Shown here in pieces: positions 1 through 8,666 of a stretch of 64,000 bases of DNA (its first letter is position 1; each line of letters opens with the position of its first letter). Made by a program: the position numbers and the translations under genes. Source of the DNA: JAAFHI01 sp039793685 (lineage in GTDB: Bacteria > Acidobacteriota > Blastocatellia > Chloracidobacteriales > Chloracidobacteriaceae); contig JBDRAL010000049.1 of the NCBI GenBank assembly GCA_039793685.1, positions 1 to 64,000 on the forward strand. Reading direction: 5' to 3'. Under the pieces are notes generated by a model. The model searched no databases. It saw only the letters and a program-made list of their open reading frames with translations, and was not told where the DNA came from.

Positions 1-1195
1 TCGCGCCTTCCATCTGGCGTTCGAAGTCGTAGGTCACGCGCTTCTGGGCGATGGTCTTTTCGAAGCCCTTGATGATGAGGTCGGCGGCTTCCTTCCAGCC
101 CATGTGTTCGAACATCATCACGCCCGAGAGAATGACCGAGCCGGGGTTGATGACGTCCTTGTCGGCATACTTGGGGGCCGTGCCGTGGGTCGCTTCGAAG
201 ACCGCGCCGTGGTCGCCGATATTGCCGCCCGGCGCGATACCGAGGCCACCCACCTGCGCCGCCGCCGCGTCGGAGAGATAGTCGCCGTTGAGGTTCGGCG
301 TGGCGAGCACGTCGTACTCATCGGGACGAATCAGAATCTGCTGGAACATCGAGTCGGCGATGCGGTCCTTGATGAGAATCTTGCCTTCCGGCATCTTCCC
401 GTCGTGGTTCGCCCACAGATCATCTTCCGAAATGGTCACGTCGGCGAATTCCTCGCGGGCGATTTCATAGCCCCAGTCGCGGAAGGCGCCTTCGGTGAAC
501 TTCATGATGTTGCCCTTGTGAACGAGCGTGACGCTCTTGCGGTTGTGGTCGATGGCGTACTGAATCGCCATCCGGATGAGCCGCTTCGAGCCGAACGCCG
601 ACATCGGCTTCACGCCGAGACCGCTGTTTTCGCGAATCTTCTTGCCGAGCTTGTCGCCGATGAATTCGATGAGCTGGTTGGCTTCGTCGGTATCCGCTTT
701 GAATTCAATTCCGGCGTAGACGTCTTCGGTGTTTTCACGGAACAGCACGATGTCGAGCTTCTCGGGGCTTTTCACCGGCGAGGGCACGCCGCTGAAGTAG
801 CGCACCGGACGCACGCAGGCGTAGAGATCGAGGTCCTTGCGGAGCGAAACGTTGAGCGAACGGAAACCGCCGCCGACCGGCGTGGTGAGCGGCCCCTTGA
901 TGGCCACGACGAACTCGCGCAGCGCGGCGAGGCTGTCTTCCGGAAACCAGCTTCCGGTGCGTTCGTGGGCCTTTTCGCCCGCGAGGATTTCGTACCACTT
1001 GACCGAACGTTCCCCGTGATAGGCCTTGGCCACCGCGCCGTCGAACACGACCTGCGAGGCTTTCCAGATGTCGCGCCCCGTACCATCACCTTCGATGAAG
1101 GGGATGATCGGGTGATTCGGGACGTTCAACTTGCCGTTTTCGATGGTGATTTTCTGCCCGTCGGCGGGGACTTCGATACCGTTGTATGCAGGCAT
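1..1195 (-). CDS. icd: NADP-dependent isocitrate dehydrogenase (C-terminus cut by window edge)
   Basis: Oxidative decarboxylation of isocitrate to 2-oxoglutarate in the TCA cycle, in the cytoplasm. The 398 residues visible on the minus strand align throughout with the E. coli Icd type: N-terminal IPFIEGDGTGRD, the substrate loop SLNVSLRKDLDLY (with the serine that E. coli AceK phosphorylates), TLVHKGNIMKFTEGAF, LNGDYLSDAAAAQVGG and the adenine-binding FEATHGTAPKYA. Judged by E. coli Icd, only about 20 C-terminal residues are missing beyond base 1. The ATG at 1195-1193 has an AAAGGAG Shine-Dalgarno site 8 bases upstream, which fixes the start. It is transcribed in the same direction as the acetyltransferase gene upstream, 146 bases away. 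Confidence 0.95.
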   Translation of the reverse strand, partial: MPAYNGIEVPADGQKITIENGKLNVPNHPIIPFIEGDGTGRDIWKASQVVFDGAVAKAYHGERSVKWYEILAGEKAHERTGSWFPEDSLAALREFVVAIKGPLTTPVGGGFRSLNVSLRKDLDLYACVRPVRYFSGVPSPVKSPEKLDIVLFRENTEDVYAGIEFKADTDEANQLIEFIGDKLGKKIRENSGLGVKPMSAFGSKRLIRMAIQYAIDHNRKSVTLVHKGNIMKFTEGAFRDWGYEIAREEFADVTISEDDLWANHDGKMPEGKILIKDRIADSMFQQILIRPDEYDVLATPNLNGDYLSDAAAAQVGGLGIAPGGNIGDHGAVFEATHGTAPKYADKDVINPGSVILSGVMMFEHMGWKEAADLIIKGFEKTIAQKRVTYDFERQMEGA

Positions 1196-1341
1196 GCGAC
1201 TTGCTCCTTTAGCGTCCTGTAGAGGATGAAATTGCGGACGTCCGAACGACGTCGATTGAAGAAGCAGCGAGTCTATCCTCGCGGACGAAACGTTCGCAAG
1301 AATACAGTTCGCAGTTGAGCCGGAATTCTCGGGAAGGAACG

Positions 1342-1860
1342 CTAAAACAGGGCGCGGATGGTCGGCGTCAGCGGTTTCACCATTTTGAAGGCGTCGTCGC
1401 CATTGGCGTAGTACTTCTCCATCCGCTGCGTCGCCACGAAGCCGAGTTCTTCATACAACCGGCAGGCCGCCGTGTTGGTGACATGAACTTCAAGATGAAC
1501 AAGGGAAATGCCGCGCCGCTGAAATCCCTGTTCGGCGGCGATCATCAGCCGCCGTCCGAAACCACGCTGGCGCGACTCGGGCGCGACTCCGACGGCGACG
1601 ACATGGCCGCTCCCGGTCAGCCGACCGCGGCCCCGGCCATCGGAAAAGTCGCGGTCAACCATGCCGATGAGAAAACCCTTCATCAATCCCTGATGGTCAA
1701 TCACCTTGTAGGACACTGAATCAGGCGAAGACAGTAACAGCCGGAAGGTTTGCAAATCGTACACCTCCGCCCCGACAAAGCAGCGCTGGTCAAGCTCCCA
1801 GCACACCCGTACGTCGAGCAGAGTCAAGGGGAAAACCGCCGGTTGCAGTGCAGCGACCAT
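1342..1860 (-). CDS. GNAT-family N-acetyltransferase (RimI-like)
   Basis: A 172-residue acetyl-CoA-dependent acetyltransferase, probably cytoplasmic. Motif A is clear at about residues 88-107: VAVGVAPESRQRGFGRRLM, with the RQRGFG pyrophosphate-binding loop. It is followed by LEVHVTNTAACRLYEELGFV, the usual motif B ending of RimI-type protein N-alpha-acetyltransferases. Residue-level likeness to RimI (ribosomal protein bS18-Ala acetyltransferase) is good, but the usual neighbours (tsaB, tsaD) are absent, so the substrate is left open. It precedes icd on the same strand. Confidence 0.8.
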   Translation of the reverse strand: MVAALQPAVFPLTLLDVRVCWELDQRCFVGAEVYDLQTFRLLLSSPDSVSYKVIDHQGLMKGFLIGMVDRDFSDGRGRGRLTGSGHVVAVGVAPESRQRGFGRRLMIAAEQGFQRRGISLVHLEVHVTNTAACRLYEELGFVATQRMEKYYANGDDAFKMVKPLTPTIRALF

Positions 1861-2040
1861 AGAGGAAAACGGGAAAGCGAAAGTGAAACCCGGGCCATTT
1901 GAAAGGGGGAAAAAGCGTAGGTCAACTTTCGTTCTTCCCGACCACCTTCGTCAACATGCTTGACAGGTTTTCCGACGATGCGGATACTGACCACGCTTTT
2001 CGCCGAATTTTATCCATTTTTCGTCGGGAAGCAGGCTCAC

Positions 2041-2130
2041 GGAGAAGTCGCATAGTGGCCTAGTGCGTCGGTTTGCTAAACCGATGAACGGGAAACCGTT
2101 CCGAGGGTTCGAATCCCTCCTTCTCCGCCA
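2041..2130 (+). tRNA. tRNA-Ser (anticodon GCT)
   Basis: The acceptor stem GGAGAAG (2041-2047) pairs with CTTCTCC (2120-2126), followed by discriminator G and an encoded CCA. The anticodon stem TCGGT/ACCGA encloses the loop TTGCTAA with anticodon GCT, which reads AGC/AGT serine codons. A long variable arm (ACGGG AAA CCGT) and the T arm GAGGG-TTCGAAT-CCCTC follow; the long variable arm is the class II hallmark expected of tRNA-Ser. Confidence 0.96.
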
Positions 2131-2157
2131 GCATCCTTTCCTTTCGTTCTCTCTTAC

Positions 2158-2190
2158 GGCATCCGCCACAAGCGGATGCCTTCTTTTTAT
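2158..2190 (+). terminator. Rho-independent terminator of tRNA-Ser
   Basis: A perfect 9-bp stem GGCATCCGC / GCGGATGCC with a 5-nt loop (CACAA), followed by TTCTTTTTAT. It lies 28 bases after the tRNA and just before gltX, so gltX probably has its own promoter or depends on read-through. Confidence 0.88.
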
Positions 2191-2216
2191 CTATCGGTCG
2201 GAGTTCCGCAATCGTC

Positions 2217-3689
2217 ATGAATTCTTCCGTTCGCGTACGTTTCGCCCCGTCACCGACGGGCTATCTTCACATCGGCGGCGCGCGCACCGCGCTCATCAAC
2301 TGGCTTTTCGCCCGTCAGCAGGGCGGCACGTTCATCCTCCGCATCGAGGACACCGACCTCGAACGCTCCACGCAGGAAGCCGTCGAAACGATTCTCGGCG
2401 GATTGAAGTGGCTCGGCCTCGGCTGGGACGAAGGACCGTTTTACCAGACGCACAGCCTCGAAGAGCACAAGGCCGTCGCTTACAAGCTGCTTGAAAGCGG
2501 TCATGCCTACAAATCCTATGAAACGAAGGAAGAACTCGACGCGCTCCGCAAAGCCGCCGAGGAAGCCAAAGTGCCGTTTACCTTTCGCGGCAAGCAACTG
2601 ACCGCCGAAGAAGAAGCCGAACGCTCGGCGGCGGGGATTCCCTACGTCATCCGCTTCAAGGTTCCGCGCGAGGAAGGGACAGTCACGTTTACCGATCTGG
2701 TCTACGGTGAGCAGACGAAACGCTACGCCGATATTGAAGATTTCGTATTGCTGCGCGGCGACGGCACGCCGCTCTACCTTTTGAGCAACGTCGCCGACGA
2801 CATCGCCCAGCGCGTGACCCACGTCATCCGCGGACAGGACGGGCTTTCCAACACGCCCAAGCAGACGCTGATCTATCAGGCGCTCGGCGTGCCCGTGCCG
2901 CTGTTCGCGCATTTGCCGCTGATTCTCGATTCGAAGCGGACCAAACTCTCGAAGCGCAAGCATGGTGCAGCCGCGACGGTCGGGTTTTATGAAGACGCCG
3001 GCTTTCTTCCCGAAGCGTTTCTGAACTTCATCGCCCTGCTCGGCTGGTCGCCCGGCGACGACCGCGAGATTCTTTCGCTTGAAGAAATGCGCGACGTCTT
3101 CACCTTCGACCGGATGAGCCACACCAACGCCATCTTCAACCTCGCGCCCGCCGACCCGCGCAACTTCACCGATCCGAAGGCAATCTGGATGAACTCGGAG
3201 TACATCAAGACGATGCCGATCGACCAGTTGCTGCCACGCCTCAAGCCCTATCTCGAAAAGGCCGGACTGTGGCGCGATGCCTTCGAAGGCGATGAAGCCC
3301 CGTGGTTCGCCAACACGGTCAACGTCATCCGCGAGCGTTTCCGGACGCTCATGGATTTCACGACCTACGGGCGGCCTTACTTTTCGGATGAATTCGAGTT
3401 CGACCCGGAAGCGGTCAAGAAAAACTTCAAGGACGCCGCGCTCAAGGACCTGTTCCCCGCGCTGGCGGACCGGCTCGAAGCGCTCACCGAGTTCACGCAC
3501 GAAACGGTCGAGGCGGCGCTGCGGCAACTTGCCGAGGAACGCGACGTCAAGGCCGGCCTGCTCATCAACGGTTCGCGGACCGCGCTCACCGGCCAGTCGG
3601 TCGGCCCGAGCATGTTCGACGTGTTCACGACCATCGGACAATCACGCGTTGTGAAACGGCTGCGCGATGCTGTTTCGCAAATCCCTTGA
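2217..3689 (+). CDS. gltX: Glutamyl-tRNA synthetase
   Basis: Class I aminoacyl-tRNA synthetase charging tRNA-Glu in the cytoplasm; 490 residues, the normal bacterial size. The HIGH-type signature is in FAPSPTGYLHIGGARTA near the N-terminus and the KMSKS-type signature is KLSKRKHG at about residue 245. The glutamate-binding region and the anticodon-binding C-terminal half are intact. The start ATG follows GGAG at some distance (GGTCGGAGTTCCGCAATCGTC), a weak Shine-Dalgarno site. gatA is also present in the window, so some Glu-tRNA(Gln) formed by this or another GltX may go through the amidotransferase route. An inverted tandem repeat starts right after the stop codon. Confidence 0.97.
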   Translation: MNSSVRVRFAPSPTGYLHIGGARTALINWLFARQQGGTFILRIEDTDLERSTQEAVETILGGLKWLGLGWDEGPFYQTHSLEEHKAVAYKLLESGHAYKSYETKEELDALRKAAEEAKVPFTFRGKQLTAEEEAERSAAGIPYVIRFKVPREEGTVTFTDLVYGEQTKRYADIEDFVLLRGDGTPLYLLSNVADDIAQRVTHVIRGQDGLSNTPKQTLIYQALGVPVPLFAHLPLILDSKRTKLSKRKHGAAATVGFYEDAGFLPEAFLNFIALLGWSPGDDREILSLEEMRDVFTFDRMSHTNAIFNLAPADPRNFTDPKAIWMNSEYIKTMPIDQLLPRLKPYLEKAGLWRDAFEGDEAPWFANTVNVIRERFRTLMDFTTYGRPYFSDEFEFDPEAVKKNFKDAALKDLFPALADRLEALTEFTHETVEAALRQLAEERDVKAGLLINGSRTALTGQSVGPSMFDVFTTIGQSRVVKRLRDAVSQIP

Positions 3690-3776
3690 ACACAAAGGCA
3701 CAAAGACACGAAGGCACAAAGAATCTTAACAATTGATGTTTTTCCTTGTGCCTTCGTGTCTCCGTGTCTTTGTGTT
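3690..3776. repeat. Inverted 8-nt tandem repeat between gltX and GH13 gene
   Basis: The left arm 3690-3721 is CACAAAGG CACAAAGA CACGAAGG CACAAAGA, four 8-nt units. The right arm 3744-3776 is its imperfect reverse complement (TTGTGCC TTCGTGTC TCCGTGTC TTTGTG). The AT-rich centre is about 22 bp. The arms could form a long imperfect hairpin. The left arm begins at the gltX stop; the right arm ends 15 bases before the next ATG. Confidence 0.85.
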
Positions 3777-3791
3777 GGAGACGTATCCAGC

Positions 3792-5180
3792 ATGAAATCC
3801 CGGCTGATGATTTCGGCACTCACTGCCCTGTTCACGCTCATGCCCTTCGTTCTTCCCGTCAAGACGATCCACGCGCAACAGCAACCGAAGGACTACTCGA
3901 AACTGAACGCGCGCCCGAGCCGTCCGTGGGTGACCGACGGCGTGATTTACCAGATTTTTCCGCGCACCTTTTCGAATGAAGGCAATTTCGAAGGCGTCAC
4001 GAAAAAACTCGACGACCTGAAGGACCTCGGCGTGACCATTCTCTGGATCATGCCGATTCATCCAATCGGGAAGGCGCAGCGCAAGGGGTCGTACGGCAGC
4101 CCGTACGCCGTGCAGGATTTCTACGCCATCAATCCCGACTACGGCACGAAGGAAGATTTCAAGCGGCTCGTGACCGAAGCCCACAAGCGCGGCCTCAAGG
4201 TCATCATCGACATCGTCGCCAACCATACCGCGTGGGACAGCGTGATGATGAAGACGCCGGAGTTTTATACTCACGACGCCTCGGGCAAGATCATTCCGCC
4301 CGTGCCCGACTGGACCGACGTGGCCGATCTGAACTACGAAAACCCGAAGCTCCGGGCGTACATGATCGACATGCTCAAGTACTGGCTTCGCGAATTCGCG
4401 CTCGACGGCTTCCGCTGCGACGTGGCCGGGTTCGTCCCGACGGATTTCTGGGAACAGGCGCGGACCGAAATCGAGAAGGTCAATCCGGACATCATCATGC
4501 TCGCCGAGTGGAATCAGCCGGACCTGCTCGCGAGCGCCTTCGACCTTGATTATTCGTGGGATCTGCTGCACGTCCTCAACGACGCCTTCATGGGCGGCCA
4601 GCCGGCGACGGTCATTCGTCAGGAATGGGAACGCGAACGGGCACGCTATGAACGCGGCGCACTTCACATGCGCTTTTCCGACAATCACGACGAACCCCGC
4701 GCCATCGGTCGTTTCGGGATTGAAGGCGCGCGCGCGGCCTCGGCGCTGATGTTCACGCTCGACGGCGTGCCGCTCGTCTACAACGGAATGGAAGTCGGCG
4801 ACACGGCGGAATCGGGCGCGCCCGCATTGTTTGAAAAGATTCCGATTCTGTGGGAAATCGGCCAGCGTCGTCCGCATGTCCGGCCCTTTTACAAGGAACT
4901 CATCGCGCTCCGTTCGGCCAACTCGGCCCTCCGGACCGGTTCGCTCGAATGGCTCGCCAACAGCGATGAACAGCGGGTTCTGAGCTACAGCCGACGCGAC
5001 GACAAGGGCGAATTCGTCATCGTCATCAACTGCTCCAACCGGCCGTTCGTCGGTACGGTCGAAGCCGCCGACGGCTCGAAGTTCCGCGACGTGACGCCCG
5101 GTGTGAAGGAAAAGCGCCCGGTTGCGCTCCCGACCGTCTCGCTCGATGCCTGGGGATTTCGAATCTTTCAAAAGCAGTAG
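3792..5180 (+). CDS. Secreted alpha-amylase family (GH13) glycosidase
   Basis: Glycoside hydrolase of the alpha-amylase clan, acting on alpha-glucans or oligosaccharides outside the cytoplasm. The start ATG at 3792 gives a Sec signal peptide (MKSRLM, a hydrophobic stretch, then IHAQQQ); an in-frame upstream ATG at 3756 lies inside the repeat and would bury it. All four GH13 regions are visible: DIVANH (about residue 137), GFRCDVAG with the nucleophile Asp210, LAEW with the acid/base Glu239, and SDNHDE with Asp300. The C-terminal beta domain (about 385-462) is short. At 462 residues it resembles small maltogenic or oligo-1,6-glucosidase-type enzymes; the exact linkage cannot be read from sequence. 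Confidence 0.9.
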   Translation: MKSRLMISALTALFTLMPFVLPVKTIHAQQQPKDYSKLNARPSRPWVTDGVIYQIFPRTFSNEGNFEGVTKKLDDLKDLGVTILWIMPIHPIGKAQRKGSYGSPYAVQDFYAINPDYGTKEDFKRLVTEAHKRGLKVIIDIVANHTAWDSVMMKTPEFYTHDASGKIIPPVPDWTDVADLNYENPKLRAYMIDMLKYWLREFALDGFRCDVAGFVPTDFWEQARTEIEKVNPDIIMLAEWNQPDLLASAFDLDYSWDLLHVLNDAFMGGQPATVIRQEWERERARYERGALHMRFSDNHDEPRAIGRFGIEGARAASALMFTLDGVPLVYNGMEVGDTAESGAPALFEKIPILWEIGQRRPHVRPFYKELIALRSANSALRTGSLEWLANSDEQRVLSYSRRDDKGEFVIVINCSNRPFVGTVEAADGSKFRDVTPGVKEKRPVALPTVSLDAWGFRIFQKQ

Positions 5181-5267
5181 TTAGCGGTCAGCAGTTAGTG
5201 GTTAGTAACTTGAACTGACTGGCGCACCGACCAACTGCTAACAACTAACTGCTATCTACTAACTACT
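5177..5267. repeat. Inverted heptamer repeat (AGTTAGT family)
   Basis: The left arm 5177-5210 has units TTAGCGG, TCAGCAG, TTAGTGG, TTAGTAA and overlaps the TAG stop of the GH13 gene. The right arm 5231-5267 (AACTGCTAACAACTAACTGC and on) is the imperfect reverse complement and ends 3 bases before the ATG at 5271. The period is 7 nt and the centre about 20 bp. Confidence 0.85.
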
Positions 5268-5270
5268 CCC

Positions 5271-6017
5271 ATGCAGACCCTCGACAATCTTCCCGGAAAA
5301 TTTCTCACCGCCGCGTGGCGCTGGCTGGCCATGATCAACTACGAAGTTGACCCGGCGGTGCTTGAGCCGTACGTCCCGCGCGGCACGAAGCTCGATGCGT
5401 GGAACGGCAAGACCTTCATGAGCATGGTCGGCTTCCGGTTCGTGGATACGAAGGTTCTCGGCATCCCGATTCCCTTCCACCGCGATTTCGATGAAGTGAA
5501 CCTGCGGTTTTACGTTCGCGGCGAAGGCCCCGAGGGCGCGCGGCGGGGTGTGACCTTCATCAAGGAAATCGTGCCCCGTTTCGCCATCAGCTTCGTGGCG
5601 CGGACGGTTTACAACGAAAATTACGTCACGATGCCGATGGGGCATGAACTCGACGTGACCGACGGCGAGATGAAGCCGAACGGCATCGCCGCGTACAAGT
5701 GGAAGCACGGAGGACGGTGGAATTCGATGAAGGTGGTCACGAAGGGCGCGTCCGCGCTCATCGCACCCGGCTCGGAAGAGGAGTTCATCACCGAGCATTA
5801 CTGGGGCTACGCCGCGCAGCGCGACGGCGGCACGGTGGAATACCGCGTTGAACATCCGCCGTGGCGTGTCTGGCAGGTGAGCGATTACACGTTCGACTGC
5901 GACATCGAAAAGATCTACGCGCCTGAGTTCGTGCCCTATCTGCGCGGAAAAGCCAGCTCGGCCTTTCTCGCGGAAGGGTCACCGATTACGGTCCGGCGCG
6001 GAGTGCGTCTCGTATGA
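5271..6017 (+). CDS. DUF2071 (YqjF-like) family protein
   Basis: A 248-residue protein matching the DUF2071/YqjF family: the opening WRWLAMINYEVDPAVLEPYVP, the central SMVGFRFVDTKVLG and the downstream FDEVNLRFYVR are typical. The family has no established biochemical activity; its fold is related to acetoacetate decarboxylase-like beta barrels. No signal peptide or membrane segment is seen, so it is probably cytoplasmic. The start codon lies directly behind a heptamer arm (CTAACTACTCCC-ATG), with no Shine-Dalgarno site. The stop overlaps the nadD start by 4 bases (ATGA), so the two genes are translationally coupled. Confidence 0.85.
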   Translation: MQTLDNLPGKFLTAAWRWLAMINYEVDPAVLEPYVPRGTKLDAWNGKTFMSMVGFRFVDTKVLGIPIPFHRDFDEVNLRFYVRGEGPEGARRGVTFIKEIVPRFAISFVARTVYNENYVTMPMGHELDVTDGEMKPNGIAAYKWKHGGRWNSMKVVTKGASALIAPGSEEEFITEHYWGYAAQRDGGTVEYRVEHPPWRVWQVSDYTFDCDIEKIYAPEFVPYLRGKASSAFLAEGSPITVRRGVRLV

Positions 6018-6703
6018 ACCCTGAAGCCCCGCGTCCCCGCCGCATCGGCCTACTCGGCGGCACGTTCGACCCGATTCACTACGGCCACCTGCGGCTGGCG
6101 GAAAGCCTGTCGGCGATCTTCAACTTCGACGAACTCCTGTTCATTCCGACCTACAGCCCGCCGCACAAGGACTTCGACACGGTCACGTCGGCCTATCACC
6201 GGTACGCGATGACCGTCCTCGCCACGCTGCAAATGGAACGGGCGTTTGTTTCGACCGTTGAAATCTTCGCGCCGGAGCGGCCGTTCACCGCCGACACCAT
6301 CGACACGATGCGGAAAGAGTACGGCCCCGACGCCGACATCTTCTTTCTGATGGGCGCGGATTCCTTCGTGAATCTGCCGAAATGGGAACGCTATCGCGTC
6401 CTGCTGGACAGTTGTCATATTATTGCAATGACTCGTCCGAAATACGATGTCGCCGATCTCACGACGCTGGCCGCGCAATACGGCGCGGGGCGGGTGGTCG
6501 ATCTTCGCGAGGGGAAAGCCAGTCCGCATGCCGTCACGGCGAATCTCGATTCCGGAATGCATGTATTCCTGACGGATCTCTTCGCCCTCGACGTTTCGGC
6601 GACGGACATCCGACAGGCGGTCAGCGAGGGCCGTTCCATCGCGCGCTTCGTACCGCCGCTCGTCGAGCGGTACATTCACACTTACAAGCTGTACACGAAA
6701 TGA
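6014..6703 (+). CDS. nadD: Nicotinate-nucleotide adenylyltransferase
   Basis: Joins ATP and nicotinate mononucleotide to deamido-NAD in NAD biosynthesis, in the cytoplasm. 229 residues, usual for NadD. The nucleotidyltransferase signature is at the N-terminus, GLLGGTFDPIHYGHLRLAE, with the HxGH motif (HYGH). The second signature, VSATDIRQAVSEGRS, corresponds to the ISSTxIR motif near the C-terminus. The gene overlaps both neighbours by 4 bases. The nadD-rsfS order is a very common bacterial arrangement and supports both calls. Confidence 0.96.
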   Translation: MNPEAPRPRRIGLLGGTFDPIHYGHLRLAESLSAIFNFDELLFIPTYSPPHKDFDTVTSAYHRYAMTVLATLQMERAFVSTVEIFAPERPFTADTIDTMRKEYGPDADIFFLMGADSFVNLPKWERYRVLLDSCHIIAMTRPKYDVADLTTLAAQYGAGRVVDLREGKASPHAVTANLDSGMHVFLTDLFALDVSATDIRQAVSEGRSIARFVPPLVERYIHTYKLYTK

Positions 6704-7110
6704 CAATTGAACAGATTACGACGACCACTTCCAATACGACCACGGCGGCAACGCCCGCTCCGGCCAAACTGCGCGACGAGCGGGTCCGCACGGCCGTGCT
6801 CGCCGCCCTTGAAAAGAAAGCCCTTGCGCCAACCGTGCTCGACACCGGCGCGCTGACCTCCATCGCCGATTACTTCGTGATTCTGTCCGGGACGTCCTCG
6901 CGCCACGTCCAGTCCGTTTCGGATGAAATCGAAAAGAAACTCCGCGAAGCCGGCACCCGCCCGCGCCACGTCGAAGGCCGGGGCGAAGGCGAATGGGTGC
7001 TGATGGACTACGGCGACTTCGTGGTCCACGTCTTCACCGAGGAAAACCGCCGCTTCTACAGCCTCGAACGGCTGTGGGGCGACGCGCCCAAAATTCAAAT
7101 CGAAGGATGA
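6700..7110 (+). CDS. rsfS: Ribosomal silencing factor RsfS (Iojap family)
   Basis: RsfS binds ribosomal protein uL14 and blocks joining of the subunits under starvation. The ATG at 6700 overlaps the nadD stop (ATGA) and gives 136 residues. A Thr/Ala-rich stretch of about 25 residues precedes the Iojap core: KALAPTVLDTGALTSIADYFVI, SGTSSRHVQSVSDEIEKKL, GEGEWVLMDYGDFVVHVF and the ending FYSLERLWGDAP. The last two codons (GAA GGA TGA) are already part of the GGATGAA repeat that follows. Confidence 0.95.
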   Translation: MTIEQITTTTSNTTTAATPAPAKLRDERVRTAVLAALEKKALAPTVLDTGALTSIADYFVILSGTSSRHVQSVSDEIEKKLREAGTRPRHVEGRGEGEWVLMDYGDFVVHVFTEENRRFYSLERLWGDAPKIQIEG

Positions 7111-7188
7111 AGGATGAAGGATGAGGGATGAATATTTCGGCGGCCTTCCCGTTGATTTTCATCCTTCATCCTTCATCCTTCATCCTTT
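7103..7188. repeat. Inverted heptamer repeat (GGATGAA family)
   Basis: The left arm 7103-7131 consists of AAGGATG units and includes the rsfS stop codon. The right arm 7157-7188 consists of CATCCTT units (four nearly perfect copies) followed by TTTTT. The centre is about 25 bp. The right arm plus T-run could act as a terminator for rsfS; the next start is a GTG 21 bases on. Confidence 0.87.
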
Positions 7189-7209
7189 TTATGCTGCCTT
7201 CTTCTTTTT

Positions 7210-8196
7210 GTGAGCACAGACGCCCTTCCCGTCTCTTCCTCGAAGGCCATGCGCGAAGTGATGGATGTCGCGGCGCGGGTGGCGCGGACCGACGCGACCG
7301 TCATCATCAGCGGCGAGAGCGGCACGGGAAAAAATCTCCTCGCGCGGTGGGTTCACGACCAGAGCAGCCGCGCCAACGCTCCCTTCGTTTCCATCGACTG
7401 CGGCTCGCTTCCCGAAAATTTGCTTGAAGCGGAACTGTTCGGGTTTGAGCGCGGGGCCTTCACCGGCGCGACGGCGGCCAAGGCCGGACGCTTCGAGGCG
7501 GCCCAGCACGGCACGCTTGTCCTTGATGAAATTTCGGCGTTCACGCTTCAGTCACAGGCCAAACTGTTAAGAGTCATCGAGGAACGCCGGTTTTCGAGGC
7601 TTGGCGGCAATCAGCTTTTTTCGCTCGACGTGCGATTGATTGTCCTGACCAACGCCGACCTGCCCGGCGCGGTCGCGCGCAAGGCATTCCGCGAAGACCT
7701 GTTTCATCGTCTCAACGTCATTCATCTTTCATTACCCCCGCTGCGCGAACGAGCAACCGACATCGCACCGCTGGCCGAGCGGTTTCTGGAAATGGCGGGA
7801 CGACGGCACGGGTTGCCCGTCCGACGGCTATCTGGTGAGACGCTGGCTTTTTTGAAAGCCTATGACTTTCCCGGAAACGTCCGCGAACTCATGCACGCGA
7901 TGGAGCGCGCGGCTCTGACGGCGCGCGGCGAACTGGTCGAACCGGCGCATCTGCCCGGCGCGATGACCTCGGCGGCGGCGCTCATGCGCGGACGCGAGCG
8001 CAAGCCCACGCTCGCGGAACTCGAAGCGGCCTACATTCGGGAAATTCTCGCGCACACGCGGGGACACAAATCGAAGGCGGCGGCGATTCTCGGCATCAGC
8101 CGCAAAAATCTTTATGAAAAACTGAGGGCCTACGACATTCCCTACAACCGGCGCGAGCGCGAGGCATTGAAGGGGAAGGAGGAAGGCGCGCGATGA
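7210..8196 (+). CDS. Sigma-54-dependent transcriptional activator without sensory domain
   Basis: A 328-residue AAA+ enhancer-binding protein acting on sigma-54 RNA polymerase. The domain begins almost at the start (GTG at 7210): Walker A GESGTGKN at about residue 35, the sigma-54 contact loop GAFTGA, Walker B LVLDEI, then FREDLFHRLNV, LPPLRERATDI and FPGNVREL. The C-terminal Fis-type helix-turn-helix is KSKAAAILGISRKNLYEKL. No receiver, GAF or PAS domain precedes the ATPase, so activity is probably set by expression or by a partner protein. The stop overlaps rlmH (ATGA). The start lies in a pyrimidine-rich run without a Shine-Dalgarno site; a slightly different N-terminus is possible. Confidence 0.9.
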   Translation: MSTDALPVSSSKAMREVMDVAARVARTDATVIISGESGTGKNLLARWVHDQSSRANAPFVSIDCGSLPENLLEAELFGFERGAFTGATAAKAGRFEAAQHGTLVLDEISAFTLQSQAKLLRVIEERRFSRLGGNQLFSLDVRLIVLTNADLPGAVARKAFREDLFHRLNVIHLSLPPLRERATDIAPLAERFLEMAGRRHGLPVRRLSGETLAFLKAYDFPGNVRELMHAMERAALTARGELVEPAHLPGAMTSAAALMRGRERKPTLAELEAAYIREILAHTRGHKSKAAAILGISRKNLYEKLRAYDIPYNRREREALKGKEEGAR

Positions 8197-8663
8197 AGGT
8201 TCGATTCGTGGTGGTCGGAAAAACAAAGTCGCCGCACTGGAACGCGCTGGCCGAGGAATACGCCGGGCGGGTGGGCCGTTTTCTGAAGTGCGAAACCACG
8301 ACGGTAAAGGAAGCGCCCGCCGCGCTGGCCGCCGATCCCGCGAAGGCGCTTGAACAGGAGGCGGGTTCCATCCTGAACGCCGTCGGGTCGGATTCCTTCG
8401 TCGTTTTACTTGATGTCGGCGGCGAGGCGGTTACATCCAACGCGCTCGCCGACAAGTTCCGCCGCTGGCTCAATGACGGCCACAAGGAAGTCTGTTTCGT
8501 CATCGGCGGACACTGGGGCGCGGCGGAATCGGTCAGAAACCGAGCCGACTGGCGCTGGTCGCTGTCGAAGCTGACCTTCACCCACGAGATGGCACGGACG
8601 CTCGCCGCCGAACAGGTCTACCGCGCGCTGACCATCGTGAACGGATTTCCCTATTCGAAATGA
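8193..8663 (+). CDS. rlmH: 23S rRNA (pseudouridine-1915-N3)-methyltransferase
   Basis: SPOUT-class methyltransferase that modifies pseudouridine 1915 in helix 69 of 23S rRNA. 156 residues, the family size. The C-terminal knot signatures are present: CFVIGGHWGA and LSKLTFTHEMARTLAAEQVY, ending NGFPYSK. The family more usually reads GGAxG and PYHK, so the His and Ser here are mild variants. The ATG overlaps the stop of the sigma-54 activator. A hairpin follows directly. Confidence 0.93.
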   Translation: MKVRFVVVGKTKSPHWNALAEEYAGRVGRFLKCETTTVKEAPAALAADPAKALEQEAGSILNAVGSDSFVVLLDVGGEAVTSNALADKFRRWLNDGHKEVCFVIGGHWGAAESVRNRADWRWSLSKLTFTHEMARTLAAEQVYRALTIVNGFPYSK

Positions 8664-8666
8664 AAT

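Noticed and set aside
2250..3641. 463-codon open frame on the minus strand
   Set aside because: Exact antisense of gltX; no family likeness, and gltX shows all synthetase motifs. High-GC codon bias keeps antisense frames open throughout this window.
3726..5171. 481-codon minus-strand open frame
   Set aside because: Antisense of the GH13 gene, which carries all four catalytic regions and a signal peptide.
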